From: an uncultured Arcanobacterium sp.
GTDB taxonomy: Bacteria; Actinomycetota; Actinomycetes; Actinomycetales; Actinomycetaceae
Length of the DNA: 23,268 nucleotides
Assembly (NCBI GenBank): GCA_958428545.1
Contig: CAUAGM010000015.1
Coordinates: 1-23,268, forward strand
Direction of reading: 5' to 3'
Shown here: positions 8,562 to 17,211 of the stretch, piece by piece
Numbering within the stretch: the first letter of the stretch is position 1
Layout of the letters: every line of letters starts with the position of its first letter
The notes under the pieces: model-generated
The model's input: only the letters and a program-made list of their open reading frames with translations
Told to the model about the DNA's origin: nothing
Databases searched by the model: none
Program-made: the position numbers and the translations under genes

Positions 8562-8978
8562 CTATATTTTTATTGCCGTGGGAACCTGCGCTAAATCGGA
8601 TGGACCGAAAGCATCAGGAAGAACTTCACGCATCGGCGTCACGCCTCGCGGCATATACACCAAAAGCTCAGTGCCTCCATGCTCAAACAAGAGCTGACGG
8701 CAACGACCGCATGGCACAATCAGATCACCATTATTATTCACGCATGCTACCGCAACAAGACGTCCACCACCTGTACGAATAAGCTCACTAATCATTCCAC
8801 ATTCGGCGCATAACCCAACCCCAGATGCAGCATTTTCCACATTGCAACCACTCACGTAACGCCCATCATCAACAAGCCCAGCAGCTCCTACTGGATATCG
8901 TGTATAGGGAGCATAGGCACACGTACATGCCTGCTTAGCTAGGTGGATAAGAGCACCCCAATCGATTGGCTGCACCAT
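8562..8978 (-). CDS. cdd: Cytidine deaminase
   Basis: Hydrolytically deaminates cytidine and deoxycytidine to uridine and deoxyuridine, feeding DeoA. The 138-aa product is of the small homotetrameric type. Zinc ligands are Cys57 in CAECG and Cys90/Cys93 in PCGRC, with catalytic Glu59, and GCNVENA at 44-50 binds the nucleoside. The ATG at 8978 is preceded by AAAGGAAG at 5 nt; the frame extends to 9044 but without support. It lies between the second permease gene and deoA in the nucleoside operon. Confidence 0.96.
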   Translation of the reverse strand: MVQPIDWGALIHLAKQACTCAYAPYTRYPVGAAGLVDDGRYVSGCNVENAASGVGLCAECGMISELIRTGGGRLVAVACVNNNGDLIVPCGRCRQLLFEHGGTELLVYMPRGVTPMREVLPDAFGPSDLAQVPTAIKI

Positions 8979-9098
8979 CGCGCTTCCTTTCTCACTTTCT
9001 TGCTTTACGGGGAATCTTATTGAAAGCAATATCGCACTTCGCATACAACATATGTTCCAACACCAGCTCTAAGCTCTGATGCACAGAGGGAGTGGATA

Positions 9099-10436
9099 TC
9101 ACTTCATATACGGAATATTTTCTGCAGCAGGAGCACGGCTCTTACCCACGAAGCCTGCCACAGCAATAATTGTGATGATGTATGGAATCATATTCACAAG
9201 CTGTGAAGGAATAGCGTGCGTGAGGTTCGGCATCAGCTGAGCAACTGCCGTCGCAAAGCCAAACATAAGAGAAGCTCCCAACGCACCAATCGGATGCCAT
9301 TTGCCAAGAATCATCGCAGCCAAAGCGATATAACCATTTCCTGCCGACATATTATCTGTGAATGCCAGCCCTTGCCCGATCGTGAAGAATGCACCACCCA
9401 ACCCAGCTAAGGAGGAAGCAAGAATTGTGTTGCGAATACGTGTGCGATTCACTTTAATACCAACAGTATCTGCAGCACGCGGATGCTCACCCACAGCCCT
9501 CAGACGCAAACCCCAACGGCTGCGATAGAGGAAAATCGTCAGGAATACGACCACAGCATACATGATGTACACGAGGATTGTCTGATTGAAAAGCGCCGGG
9601 CCAACGACCGGAATATCGGCTAAGAGAGGAATCCTCATTGCTTTAAGCGAATGCCTGCTCGTATTAAGAATCTGAGCATGCTCAGACATCAACGAACCAT
9701 AAAAGAACGTGGTGAGCCCGAGGCAGAGCACGTTGAGCACAACACCCACGATAATTTGATCAACACCATATTTCACAGAAAAAAGTGCGAGCAAGCAGCC
9801 TACGAAAGCGCCCGCGATCGGAGCCGCAATAAGCCCAGCATATGGGGTTTGGAAAAAACTCGCCGCCATGACGCCCATAAAAGCGCCGACTAAAAGATCA
9901 CCCTCAATAGCGATATTGACTACACCAACGTGCTCACTCATCACACCTGAGAGAGCTCCAAAAATGAGCGGGGTAGAAATTGCAACTGTTGCCGCGAAAG
10001 TAGTGGTAAGAGTGAGAGCTCCTGCACTTCCAGCACCAGCGAAAATCAGAAAACCCAGCACAGTCACAAGTGCAACCACAATTGCGGCCGCGCGATCTAC
10101 AAAAAAGCCTTTACGCCCGTAAGAATCCCGAGCCAAAGTGGAGATGATGCTCCAGAGCAGCATCACAACAGCAACGCCAAAAAATATCCACAGAGCTATC
10201 GCTGCCGGCACAGAAAAATCGGGAATATCTATAGCCGACCCACTATCATTCAAGCGAATAAGAGTATTGCCTTGAGCACGAAGAGCGAATAAGAAAAGGA
10301 GAATAGCTGCTATCGAATAAGTGATCGGCATTTTCCATGATAATTTTTCTTGAACATCATGGGGCATCCCTTGCGTATGTGCCACTGGCAGAGAATCTTT
10401 CACACGAACTGTACGATCCACTTGAGTGCTATTCAT
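9099..10436 (-). CDS. ABC nucleoside transporter, permease (second)
   Basis: A membrane component of a BMP-type nucleoside importer (BPD_transp_2 / RbsC-like family, as in the nupABC systems of Firmicutes). The 445-aa protein has a cytosolic N-terminal tail of about 35 residues, then some ten hydrophobic segments. Family blocks include STPLIFGALSGVMSEHVGVVNIAIEG (in short, the GVVNIAIEG motif), AVGEHPRAADTVGI and GAFFTIGQG. Its ATG overlaps the stop of the other permease by 4 nt, so the two are translationally coupled and likely form a heterodimer. The next gene downstream is cdd, which supports nucleosides as substrate. Confidence 0.92.
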   Translation of the reverse strand: MNSTQVDRTVRVKDSLPVAHTQGMPHDVQEKLSWKMPITYSIAAILLFLFALRAQGNTLIRLNDSGSAIDIPDFSVPAAIALWIFFGVAVVMLLWSIISTLARDSYGRKGFFVDRAAAIVVALVTVLGFLIFAGAGSAGALTLTTTFAATVAISTPLIFGALSGVMSEHVGVVNIAIEGDLLVGAFMGVMAASFFQTPYAGLIAAPIAGAFVGCLLALFSVKYGVDQIIVGVVLNVLCLGLTTFFYGSLMSEHAQILNTSRHSLKAMRIPLLADIPVVGPALFNQTILVYIMYAVVVFLTIFLYRSRWGLRLRAVGEHPRAADTVGIKVNRTRIRNTILASSLAGLGGAFFTIGQGLAFTDNMSAGNGYIALAAMILGKWHPIGALGASLMFGFATAVAQLMPNLTHAIPSQLVNMIPYIITIIAVAGFVGKSRAPAAENIPYMK

Positions 10437-11629
10437 GCCTGCACCCCCTTTACACTCGATGCATGCACATCCGAGACCATCGCCACCAAATCACGTACCC
10501 CTTTACCATCAGGGCGAGGAAGATGGAAGAGCCAGCGTACCAACGCTGGAGCTGCAATCAACAAAACAATCACGGATTCCAAAATAAGGATCATATCGAT
10601 TGGCACGCCTTGGGTCTGCATCTTAAAACCACCTGCCTTGAAAGCACCGAAAAGTAAGCCAGAAAAGAAAATGCCAAGCGGCTTATTACGCCCGAGCAGC
10701 GCTACCGTAATCGCATCAAAACCGATAGAACCAGCAATAGCTGTGCCTACGCCAGTATTGTCGAGGTACATCGTACCCAAAGCCTCATTCGCACCAGCAA
10801 GCCCACAAAACATTCCCGAGGCAACCATCGTCAACGTGGTGACGCGCCCAATATTCATACCTGCGCTGCGGGCAGCATGTGAATTTGCACCCACAGCTCT
10901 CACCTCAAAGCCGAATGTACAACGCTCTAAAATCCACCAGTAAAGAATCACAGCCATAATCGCAATGATGAAGCCCAAATGCAATTTAAAAGGAGCTGGC
11001 AAAATCGCTGGGAGAGCACTGGAATCACGAGCGATCGGAGAAATCAGATTGTTTTGATTCGGTTTTTGCCATGCATCTTGGCTGAGCACAAAAGCGAGAG
11101 CAAGCCCTGCAATATTATTGAGCATAATGGTGATAATTACTTCGTTTGCACCAGTTTTTGCTTTGAGGAAGCCAGCAATCCCAGCGTAAAGTCCGCCAGC
11201 AAGAAGAGCGGCGAGGAGAGCTACAATCAAGTGAATGCCCGCAGGCATAGGGAAGAAAATAGAGACACCGATAGCAGCAATTGCACCGAAAATAATCTGC
11301 CCTTGCCCGCCAATATTAAAAAGTCCTGCTCGAAAACCAAAGCCTAAACCCAGCCCTGCAAGAATGAGAGGAGCAGCGAAACGCAACGAATCTGTGAGAG
11401 GGCGTATAGCTTGAGTAAAACCGCGAGTAGCAAGTACATCTGGATTGAAAATCGCACCTTTAAACATTGCCGCATATGCATCAAACACCGAAGCACCAGA
11501 TATAACGATCAGCAACGCACCGATAAGGAAAGCAATAATGACAGCGAGAATGCCAACCAGCCAACTGGAACGAACTGCGGCGTGTACATACGATCGAAGC
11601 CACACACCCATACCTGCAGTTTTTTTCAT
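10433..11629 (-). CDS. ABC nucleoside transporter, permease (first)
   Basis: Partner permease of the same importer, 398 aa, with about ten transmembrane segments. Motifs include LILAGLGLGFGFRAGLFNIGGQ (the GLFNIGGQGQ block), KAKTGANEVIITIMLN, AVGANSHAARSAGMN and ALGTMYLDNTGVGTAIAGSIG. The ATG overlaps the end of the ATPase gene by 4 nt (ATGA arrangement) and its own end overlaps the next permease in the same way, so ATPase and both permeases are tightly coupled. The C terminus (about 30 residues after the last helix) is cytosolic and variable. Confidence 0.92.
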   Translation of the reverse strand: MKKTAGMGVWLRSYVHAAVRSSWLVGILAVIIAFLIGALLIVISGASVFDAYAAMFKGAIFNPDVLATRGFTQAIRPLTDSLRFAAPLILAGLGLGFGFRAGLFNIGGQGQIIFGAIAAIGVSIFFPMPAGIHLIVALLAALLAGGLYAGIAGFLKAKTGANEVIITIMLNNIAGLALAFVLSQDAWQKPNQNNLISPIARDSSALPAILPAPFKLHLGFIIAIMAVILYWWILERCTFGFEVRAVGANSHAARSAGMNIGRVTTLTMVASGMFCGLAGANEALGTMYLDNTGVGTAIAGSIGFDAITVALLGRNKPLGIFFSGLLFGAFKAGGFKMQTQGVPIDMILILESVIVLLIAAPALVRWLFHLPRPDGKGVRDLVAMVSDVHASSVKGVQA

Positions 11630-13164
11630 TTCCCTGCCTCCTTTCCAGCCGCTGCCAATGCTTCTTCTTGAGGCACTCCTGCCATCATCAAGCCCAGTAC
11701 ATCTCGCGGCGTATCAGCTGGGACGATACCGACAATCCGCCCTCGATACATCACGGCAATACGATCTGCAAGCGCCACAACTTCATCGAGCTCTGAACTG
11801 ACCAACAAAACTGGTGTGCCAGAATCACGCTCGTCAATAATTCGCTTATGAATAAATTCGATAGAGCCCACATCAACACCGCGCGTCGGTTGATTTGCCA
11901 CAAGCAACTGGAGGTCTCTCGATAACTCCCGCGCCACAACAACTTTCTGCGCGTTACCGCCTGAGAGAGTAGAAATCGGATCTGAAATTCGAGTGATACG
12001 CACATCAAACTCTTCAATCAATTTCTGAGCATTCTCATTCACTGCTTTGGGATACATCGCTAGCCCACGAGCGAATGGCTGATTCTTGTATTGATCGATT
12101 ATCAGATTCTCTGCAATAGAAAAACTGGCAATTGTGCCGTCACTCTGGCGATCCTCAGGAATAAATCCAACACCCGAATCAATAATTGAGCGCACAGACT
12201 TTCCATGTAAAGATGTGCCGTTAAGCTCAATAGACCCAGCTGAAAGCTCGTGCAGACCCATGACTGCTTCTGCCAGTTCTGTCTGCCCATTGCCCTGCAC
12301 ACCAGCTATGGCAAGAACCTCTCCTCGGCGCACACTCATGCTTACGTGATCGAGCACATGAGCTCCAGTTTCACCAAGTAAGGTGACGTCTTTAAACTCA
12401 AGAGCAACCTCACCTAGCTTTGGCTCTTGCTTATCAACTTTCATCGTTACAGGGCGCCCAACCATCATTGTGGCAAGCTCTGCCTCAGAAGAATTAGGGC
12501 TTGCATGCCCTACCACTGCTCCTCGGCGAATCACCGTAATATCATCTGCCACTGCCCGCACTTCACGCAGCTTATGCGTGATAAAGACGATTGAGGTGCC
12601 GCTAGCGGCAAGCTGCTGCATAATTTTCATCAATTCGTCTGTCTCTTGAGGCGTCAGCACAGCAGTTGGCTCGTCAAGAATTAAAATTTTCGCATCTCTC
12701 GAAAGCGCTTTAACGATTTCCACCCGCTGCTGCACACCAACAGGAAGATCCTCGATATAGGCATCTGGATTTAGATCAAAGCCGAAACGCTGCGATACGT
12801 CGAGCACAATTTGACGAGCTTTTTTAATATCGATCAAACCAGCGCCTTTTGTCGGCTCATAACCCAAAGCAATCGACTCTGCCACCGTGAATACAGGGAT
12901 AAGCATAAAATGCTGATGAACCATACCGATACCTGCAGCTACTGCATCACCAGGCCCGTTAAATTGCACTGGTTTTCCATCTAGCGCAATCTCACCCTCG
13001 TCGGGATCATACAAACCATAGAGCACGTTCATCAGCGTAGATTTACCAGCGCCATTTTCGCCCAGTAAGGCATGAATATGCCCCTGTTCAACAACAAGAT
13101 CTATACGATCATTTGCCACAAGAGAGCCGAACCGCTTGGTAATCCCCTTTAATTCCAGCTTCAC
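11626..13164 (-). CDS. ABC nucleoside transporter, duplicated ATP-binding protein
   Basis: Energises the BMP-dependent importer from the cytosolic face. The 512-aa protein carries two ABC domains, as in RbsA/NupA-type ATPases. Domain 1 has Walker A GENGAGKST at about 36-44 and Walker B KILILDEPTAVLTP, but an atypical signature (LPVGVQQR). Domain 2 has a degenerate Walker A (GVQGNGQTE), a good signature LSGGNAQK and a Walker B lacking the catalytic Glu (VANQPTRGVD). This asymmetry is usual for the family. The GTG start follows a purine-rich GGGAAGGGAAGGG stretch. It begins 215 nt after bmpA, with a strong palindrome between, which suggests lower expression than the binding protein. Confidence 0.94.
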   Translation of the reverse strand: MKLELKGITKRFGSLVANDRIDLVVEQGHIHALLGENGAGKSTLMNVLYGLYDPDEGEIALDGKPVQFNGPGDAVAAGIGMVHQHFMLIPVFTVAESIALGYEPTKGAGLIDIKKARQIVLDVSQRFGFDLNPDAYIEDLPVGVQQRVEIVKALSRDAKILILDEPTAVLTPQETDELMKIMQQLAASGTSIVFITHKLREVRAVADDITVIRRGAVVGHASPNSSEAELATMMVGRPVTMKVDKQEPKLGEVALEFKDVTLLGETGAHVLDHVSMSVRRGEVLAIAGVQGNGQTELAEAVMGLHELSAGSIELNGTSLHGKSVRSIIDSGVGFIPEDRQSDGTIASFSIAENLIIDQYKNQPFARGLAMYPKAVNENAQKLIEEFDVRITRISDPISTLSGGNAQKVVVARELSRDLQLLVANQPTRGVDVGSIEFIHKRIIDERDSGTPVLLVSSELDEVVALADRIAVMYRGRIVGIVPADTPRDVLGLMMAGVPQEEALAAAGKEAGK

Positions 13165-13282
13165 TGCACGCCCTTCCCTTCCCTATCACACCCCTGAGCG
13201 TTTGTTTCATTATAACGAGAAAAACCGCTGTGACCTAGCCAACAAGAAACGCAGTACATACTGTATGCAACTGTTGCGCATA

Positions 13283-13322
13283 TACACGTGTGGCTCACCC
13301 ATTTGGGTGAGCCACACGTGTA
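13283..13322. repeat. Perfect 40-nt palindrome in the bmpA / ATPase intergenic gap
   Basis: Two exact 19-bp arms (left arm begins TACACGTGTGGCTCACCCA) flank a 2-nt centre. In the bmpA transcript this folds to a very stable hairpin about 58 nt past the stop. No U-run follows it on the minus strand. A likely role is to protect the 3' end of the bmpA mRNA or stop part of the transcription before the ATPase and permease genes. Confidence 0.85.
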
Positions 13323-13379
13323 CGCTGGCAAGTATTTTGCTAGCAAACGAAGATTAGCACACATTCATGCGCAAATAGT

Positions 13380-14468
13380 TCACTTATTTGCAGATGGAGA
13401 TTCAATCTTCAAAGAGCCATCAGCGATCTTCGCCTGAAGGTCTTTGACCTCCTTCTTCACATCTTCCGGAACAGCAGAATCAAGATCATGGAACGGAGCA
13501 ATACCCACACCGCCGTTAGCAATCGTACCGACGAATGGATCTGCAGAGAACTTACCATCCATACCAGCCTTGATCGTATCTTTTACAGCTGGGCCGATCT
13601 GCTTCATCACAGACGTGAGCGTAATAGCCTTGTAGTCGGGCACAGATTCGTACCAATCGGAATCCACACCGATAATGTACACATTACCTGCAGCCTGCGC
13701 AGCAGCAGCTGCACCGTGACCAACTGGCCCAGCAACTGGCATAACGATATCAGCACCTTGGGAAATGAAGCCTTCAGTGAGAGTCTTCCCTTTTGCCTGA
13801 TCCTCAAATGAATCCGCGAAAGAGCCCTCCTGAGCTTCTTTATTCCAGCCAAGCACTTCTACCTTTGTGCCCTTAGCTTCGTTATATGCCTTCACACCAT
13901 CAGCAAAACCGTCCATAAAGATAGTGACTGACGGGATAGCCATACCGCCGAATGTTGCGACCTTCCCCGTTTTCGTCACACCTGCAGCAACGTAACCTGC
14001 AAGGTAGCCTGCTTCTTGAGTATTAAACAAAAGCGGACGAGCATTTGGAAGTTCAATAGCCTTACCAGCACTATCAGAGAAAGTAGAATCGACAAGAGCA
14101 AAGTTCAAATCAGAATTCTCTTGAGCAGCAGTTGTGGTGGCGGCAGCAAGGTTAAAGCCAACGCCGATAACGAGGTTACATCCATCGTCAATCATCGATT
14201 GGGTATTTGGTGCAAAATCAGCATCAGAGCTAGATTCTGCCGTGTTGGTCTTAATTCCAAATTCTTTAGCGGCTTCATCAAGACCGATCTTTGCAGATTC
14301 GTTGAAGCTCTTATCGTCCCAACCACCAGCGTCAGAAACGAGGCATGCTTTATAGTCAGAAGCAGAAGCCGATCCGCTATCACCAGATTTATCTGCAGAC
14401 CCTGAACATGCGGAAAGAGCAAGTGCACATGCAGCGCCGAGCGCTGCAATAGTCGTCAATTTCTTCAC
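13380..14468 (-). CDS. bmpA: Nucleoside-binding lipoprotein, BMP family
   Basis: Membrane-anchored receptor of the nucleoside ABC importer. The 362-aa product has a lipoprotein signal peptide (KKLTTIAALGAACALALSAC) with the lipobox LSAC and the acylated Cys at 21, a Ser/Gly/Asp-rich linker, then the BMP fold. The fold shows VSDAGGWDDKSFNESA, NLVIGVGFNLAAATTTAA, QEAGYLAGYVA, TFGGMAIPSVTIFMDGF, MPVAGPVGHGAAAAA and IGVDSDWYE. The GTG at 14468 has AGGAG at 6 nt and places the signal peptide correctly; the frame open to 14498 adds a hydrophilic lead that would spoil it. It is the first gene of the uptake operon. A 93-nt gap separates its upstream open frame from the yihY stop and should hold the promoter. 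Confidence 0.95.
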   Translation of the reverse strand: MKKLTTIAALGAACALALSACSGSADKSGDSGSASASDYKACLVSDAGGWDDKSFNESAKIGLDEAAKEFGIKTNTAESSSDADFAPNTQSMIDDGCNLVIGVGFNLAAATTTAAQENSDLNFALVDSTFSDSAGKAIELPNARPLLFNTQEAGYLAGYVAAGVTKTGKVATFGGMAIPSVTIFMDGFADGVKAYNEAKGTKVEVLGWNKEAQEGSFADSFEDQAKGKTLTEGFISQGADIVMPVAGPVGHGAAAAAQAAGNVYIIGVDSDWYESVPDYKAITLTSVMKQIGPAVKDTIKAGMDGKFSADPFVGTIANGGVGIAPFHDLDSAVPEDVKKEVKDLQAKIADGSLKIESPSANK

Positions 14469-14591
14469 GTGATTCTCCTGAAATATCGATATGGGCAACG
14501 TCTGATACAGGCGTTCACTTACTAATTTATCGCATTCTCACAGCATATAGAGAATTAAATAAAGACGTAATAATACTTCACACCTGCAGTT

Positions 14592-15923
14592 TTAATTCTT
14601 AACTTCGGGCAAAAATTTCATACCCTTTGACGCATCCGGATGAGTGCTATAGCGGCTCTTTGCTCGATACGCCGCAATCGCACCAGCATCGTAATGCGCT
14701 TGCGCAATCTCATACGCCGTCTGAGCCTGAAGTTTTTTCTGACGAGCACGCTCCACTTTTCGGCGTCTCCATGCAGCCCGCAAGCCACGCCAGCGAGGAA
14801 TGTGAACTGCTGGCGCAGCAGCGAGCGCTGGCGTCACCGTCACACCACTAACAGGATCAAAATCCCACACAAGCGTTTCCAGCACACTTTTCGTCACGAA
14901 ATTCGGAGTATCTTTCGCATGCAAAAAATACTCTGGCGCCATTGACGGCTGCTCAGGAGGATTGGCCGTAAAAGCTGCTGAAATCAAAGTAATACGAGCA
15001 ACAAGATTCACCCATAAAAGCAATGTAGCAATCGCTGCAAATGAAGCAACAAGAGGATTTTTTGCTACAGATCCCACAGCAGCAGTTCCTAAAAATCTTA
15101 CAATCGCGCTTGCTGCTGCGCCGATGCTTGCTCCAGCGAAAAGATCCCATTTCAACGCGCGAGCACCGCTCATCACTCTAAAAAGGAAAATAAACACACC
15201 CATATCCACGAGGAACGACACAATAATTGAAGCACTGCGCATGAGCGCTATTCCCAAAAAATCTGGAAACTGCAGCAACTCAAAAACAGGCTCCGCAAAC
15301 AACTGTGCCGCCGCCGTCACGCCCGTAGATATCATCACGCCCGCCCCTAAAATAGAAAAGGCAGAAAGATCAAGTAGTTTTTCCACCACAAAATTCCGAG
15401 GCAAACGCGCAATACCAAACATCGATTGAATCGATACTCGAAGATTAGCCATTAAGGCAAGAGCGTTCCAGAGCAATACCAGAGCAGACATGATTGTGAG
15501 GGGGTTAAAAAAGTTATCAAGCACAAGAGTTTGAGGATCGAGCAAACCTTCAGAAGAATCCGAAGCCTTCAAAATGCCAGGAATAGCAGTATTGACGCTC
15601 TCGATCACTGCCTGATATAAACGTGGATACGATCCGAGAAGAAGAGAAAAAACGGTGAGTCCGATCGCGAGCGCGCCAGCAATCGCAAATAACGCAGAAT
15701 AAGCAATACCGCCTGCGAGCAAAGCTCCTCGTGCTGCGCCGTAGCGCTGCATTGCCCGCACAAAACGCAAACCCAGAATATGGGCGCTAAGACGAGTGAT
15801 GCGCACGCGGATTCCATGCCCTGCCGCCGATTTGTTCTTTTCATTCAGCCACGTGGGAGTATCTTCAAGCGCGCCTCCAAGCCGCTCATTTTCCCGTGCA
15901 AGTTTTAGTGCCGATTTCCTCAT
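14592..15923 (-). CDS. YihY/BrkB-family inner membrane protein
   Basis: A polytopic membrane protein of the YihY/UPF0761 (formerly 'ribonuclease BN', BrkB) family, whose biochemical role is not settled. The 443-aa product has a hydrophilic N-terminal tail of about 50 residues, then about six hydrophobic segments between roughly 70 and 325. Typical blocks are GGIAYSALFAIAGALAI, PLTIMSALVLLWNALALMANL and FAAIATLLLWVNLVARITLISAAF. A basic, Ala-rich cytosolic C-terminal tail of about 100 residues follows (RGLRAAWRRRKVERARQKKLQAQ), which is long for the family. The ATG lacks a ribosome site, but TAGACT lies 7 nt upstream, so translation may be leaderless. It stands between the xth and bmpA genes with no obvious link to either. 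Confidence 0.88.
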   Translation of the reverse strand: MRKSALKLARENERLGGALEDTPTWLNEKNKSAAGHGIRVRITRLSAHILGLRFVRAMQRYGAARGALLAGGIAYSALFAIAGALAIGLTVFSLLLGSYPRLYQAVIESVNTAIPGILKASDSSEGLLDPQTLVLDNFFNPLTIMSALVLLWNALALMANLRVSIQSMFGIARLPRNFVVEKLLDLSAFSILGAGVMISTGVTAAAQLFAEPVFELLQFPDFLGIALMRSASIIVSFLVDMGVFIFLFRVMSGARALKWDLFAGASIGAAASAIVRFLGTAAVGSVAKNPLVASFAAIATLLLWVNLVARITLISAAFTANPPEQPSMAPEYFLHAKDTPNFVTKSVLETLVWDFDPVSGVTVTPALAAAPAVHIPRWRGLRAAWRRRKVERARQKKLQAQTAYEIAQAHYDAGAIAAYRAKSRYSTHPDASKGMKFLPEVKN

Positions 15924-15930
15924 AATCGCA

Positions 15931-15936
15931 AGTCTA
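15931..15936 (-). promoter_or_regulatory. Candidate -10 box for leaderless yihY
   Basis: TAGACT, the same hexamer as before guaA, is 7 nt upstream of the ATG with no Shine-Dalgarno between. The spacing places transcription initiation at or next to the start codon. Confidence 0.4.
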
Positions 15937-16071
15937 CCCAGAAAACACGTATTATCGCGCTCAGAACTCCCCTACCATCAATACCAGCACCACTGCTGAG
16001 GGCAGGCAGCGCACATTATCACCTGCAGATATCCCTCCCGAGCACAGAGCTTTTACTTTCAGCGGGTACGC

Positions 16072-16084
16072 CGCCCTAAGGGCG
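16072..16084. terminator. Small GC hairpin between xth and yihY
   Basis: CGCCC-TAA-GGGCG lies about 105 nt past the xth stop in the 265-nt gap before yihY. It has no U-run on either side. It is the only strong inverted repeat I see in this gap. Confidence 0.25.
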
Positions 16085-16188
16085 TTCAACCAATCGCGCA
16101 CATATCGAAAACTTCTTATTTCAAAGCAAATCATTTCACAACAAAGCGCAACCGAACATGAAAAATCGCCACTGGGCAAAATACCTTT

Positions 16189-17178
16189 TCACACTTCATA
16201 GGTGACGACAACGGGAGCGTGATCGCTCCAACGCTCAGCGTAACTGGAAGCTCGATCTACACGTGCACTATGCGCAAGCGATGCGAACTCTGAATTGGCA
16301 ATGTGGTAGTCGATTCGCCACCCCACATTCTTATCAAATGCTTGCCCGCGGTTGCTCCACCACGAATATGGACCTTGCTCTTGCGGAGCAAGGGCACGCT
16401 GTACATCAACCCACCCAGCTTGGCACGATTTCACAGATAGAGCAGTTTCAACATTCTCAGCATGCCCAGCATATGACGTCGTTTCAGAGCACGAGCTAGC
16501 TTCAGCTACTCTGCCCAACCACCGATCAAGATAGGCAATTTCTTGGTCGAGCACACCAGATGTTTTATTGTGATTGCTCTTCCAGTTTTTAATATCCCGC
16601 TCAGTATGCACGATATTAAAATCTCCAGCCACAAGCGCATGAGCATAAGGACGTGACGCACAAGCTCCAAGTTCCTCTAACCGCAACGTCACCCGATCAA
16701 GATGAGCATATTTTGCTGCCATTTTTTCTGGTTTATCAGCCACACCAGAATGCAAATATGCGCTCACAACTGTGATTCCGCCAGAAATATCGGGAAGATC
16801 GACCTCTAGCCAACGCCCAGTATCCACTGGCTCTTCACCATCATAAACGCGCATGCCGATACCATCACTATAAGCAGGCGGCAGCCAATCAGCTCCAGAA
16901 ATACCTGCAGGTAAGCCGCTGCGCACTTCACTCACAGCAATATCCCTGCACACCGCAACCACCACGCCTGCCCGCCCAGGGATAGCCGAGGGGTTGAGCC
17001 ACGTGCGGTAAGCGTTGTTCAATTCGCCGCCACCCTTCATCAACTCCTGCACAATCGCTTCGGGAGCGCGAACTTCCTGCATAAGAAGCACATCAGGGCG
17101 AGCCTTGCTGAGCCATTGGTGAAAACCTTTGCGCGCCGCGGCACGAATGCCATTCACATTGACAGTTGCAATCTGCAT
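16189..17178 (-). CDS. xth: Exodeoxyribonuclease III / AP endonuclease
   Basis: A base-excision-repair nuclease that cuts at abasic sites and has 3'-5' exonuclease or phosphodiesterase activity. The 329-aa product has every catalytic element of the EEP-fold ExoIII family: Asn7 (ATVNVNGIR), Glu35 (LMQEVRAPE), Tyr141 (VSAYLHSG), Asp186/Asn188 (AGDFNIVHTERDIKN), Asp290 (GWRIDYHI) and Asp319-His320 (WSDHAPV). It is about 60 residues longer than E. coli Xth, mostly in loops near 95-125 and 225-275. It starts 33 nt past the folD stop. No ribosome site is visible, but TAAAGT lies 7 nt before the ATG, so an internal leaderless promoter may add to readthrough from glyA-folD. Confidence 0.93.
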   Translation of the reverse strand: MQIATVNVNGIRAAARKGFHQWLSKARPDVLLMQEVRAPEAIVQELMKGGGELNNAYRTWLNPSAIPGRAGVVVAVCRDIAVSEVRSGLPAGISGADWLPPAYSDGIGMRVYDGEEPVDTGRWLEVDLPDISGGITVVSAYLHSGVADKPEKMAAKYAHLDRVTLRLEELGACASRPYAHALVAGDFNIVHTERDIKNWKSNHNKTSGVLDQEIAYLDRWLGRVAEASSCSETTSYAGHAENVETALSVKSCQAGWVDVQRALAPQEQGPYSWWSNRGQAFDKNVGWRIDYHIANSEFASLAHSARVDRASSYAERWSDHAPVVVTYEV

Positions 17179-17185
17179 ACCTATT

Positions 17186-17191
17186 ACTTTA
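17186..17191 (-). promoter_or_regulatory. Candidate internal -10 box before xth
   Basis: TAAAGT on the minus strand is 7 nt from the xth ATG, in the 33-nt gap after folD. It fits TANNNT at leaderless spacing, but a match this loose can arise by chance in an AT-rich gap. Confidence 0.3.
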
Positions 17192-17211
17192 ATTAATAGA
17201 TACTCAATACG

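Noticed and set aside
15961..16179. A 72-codon open frame on the minus strand between xth and yihY
   Set aside because: It has no ribosome site, many Cys residues, no recognisable domain, and it spans the GC hairpin; probably chance.
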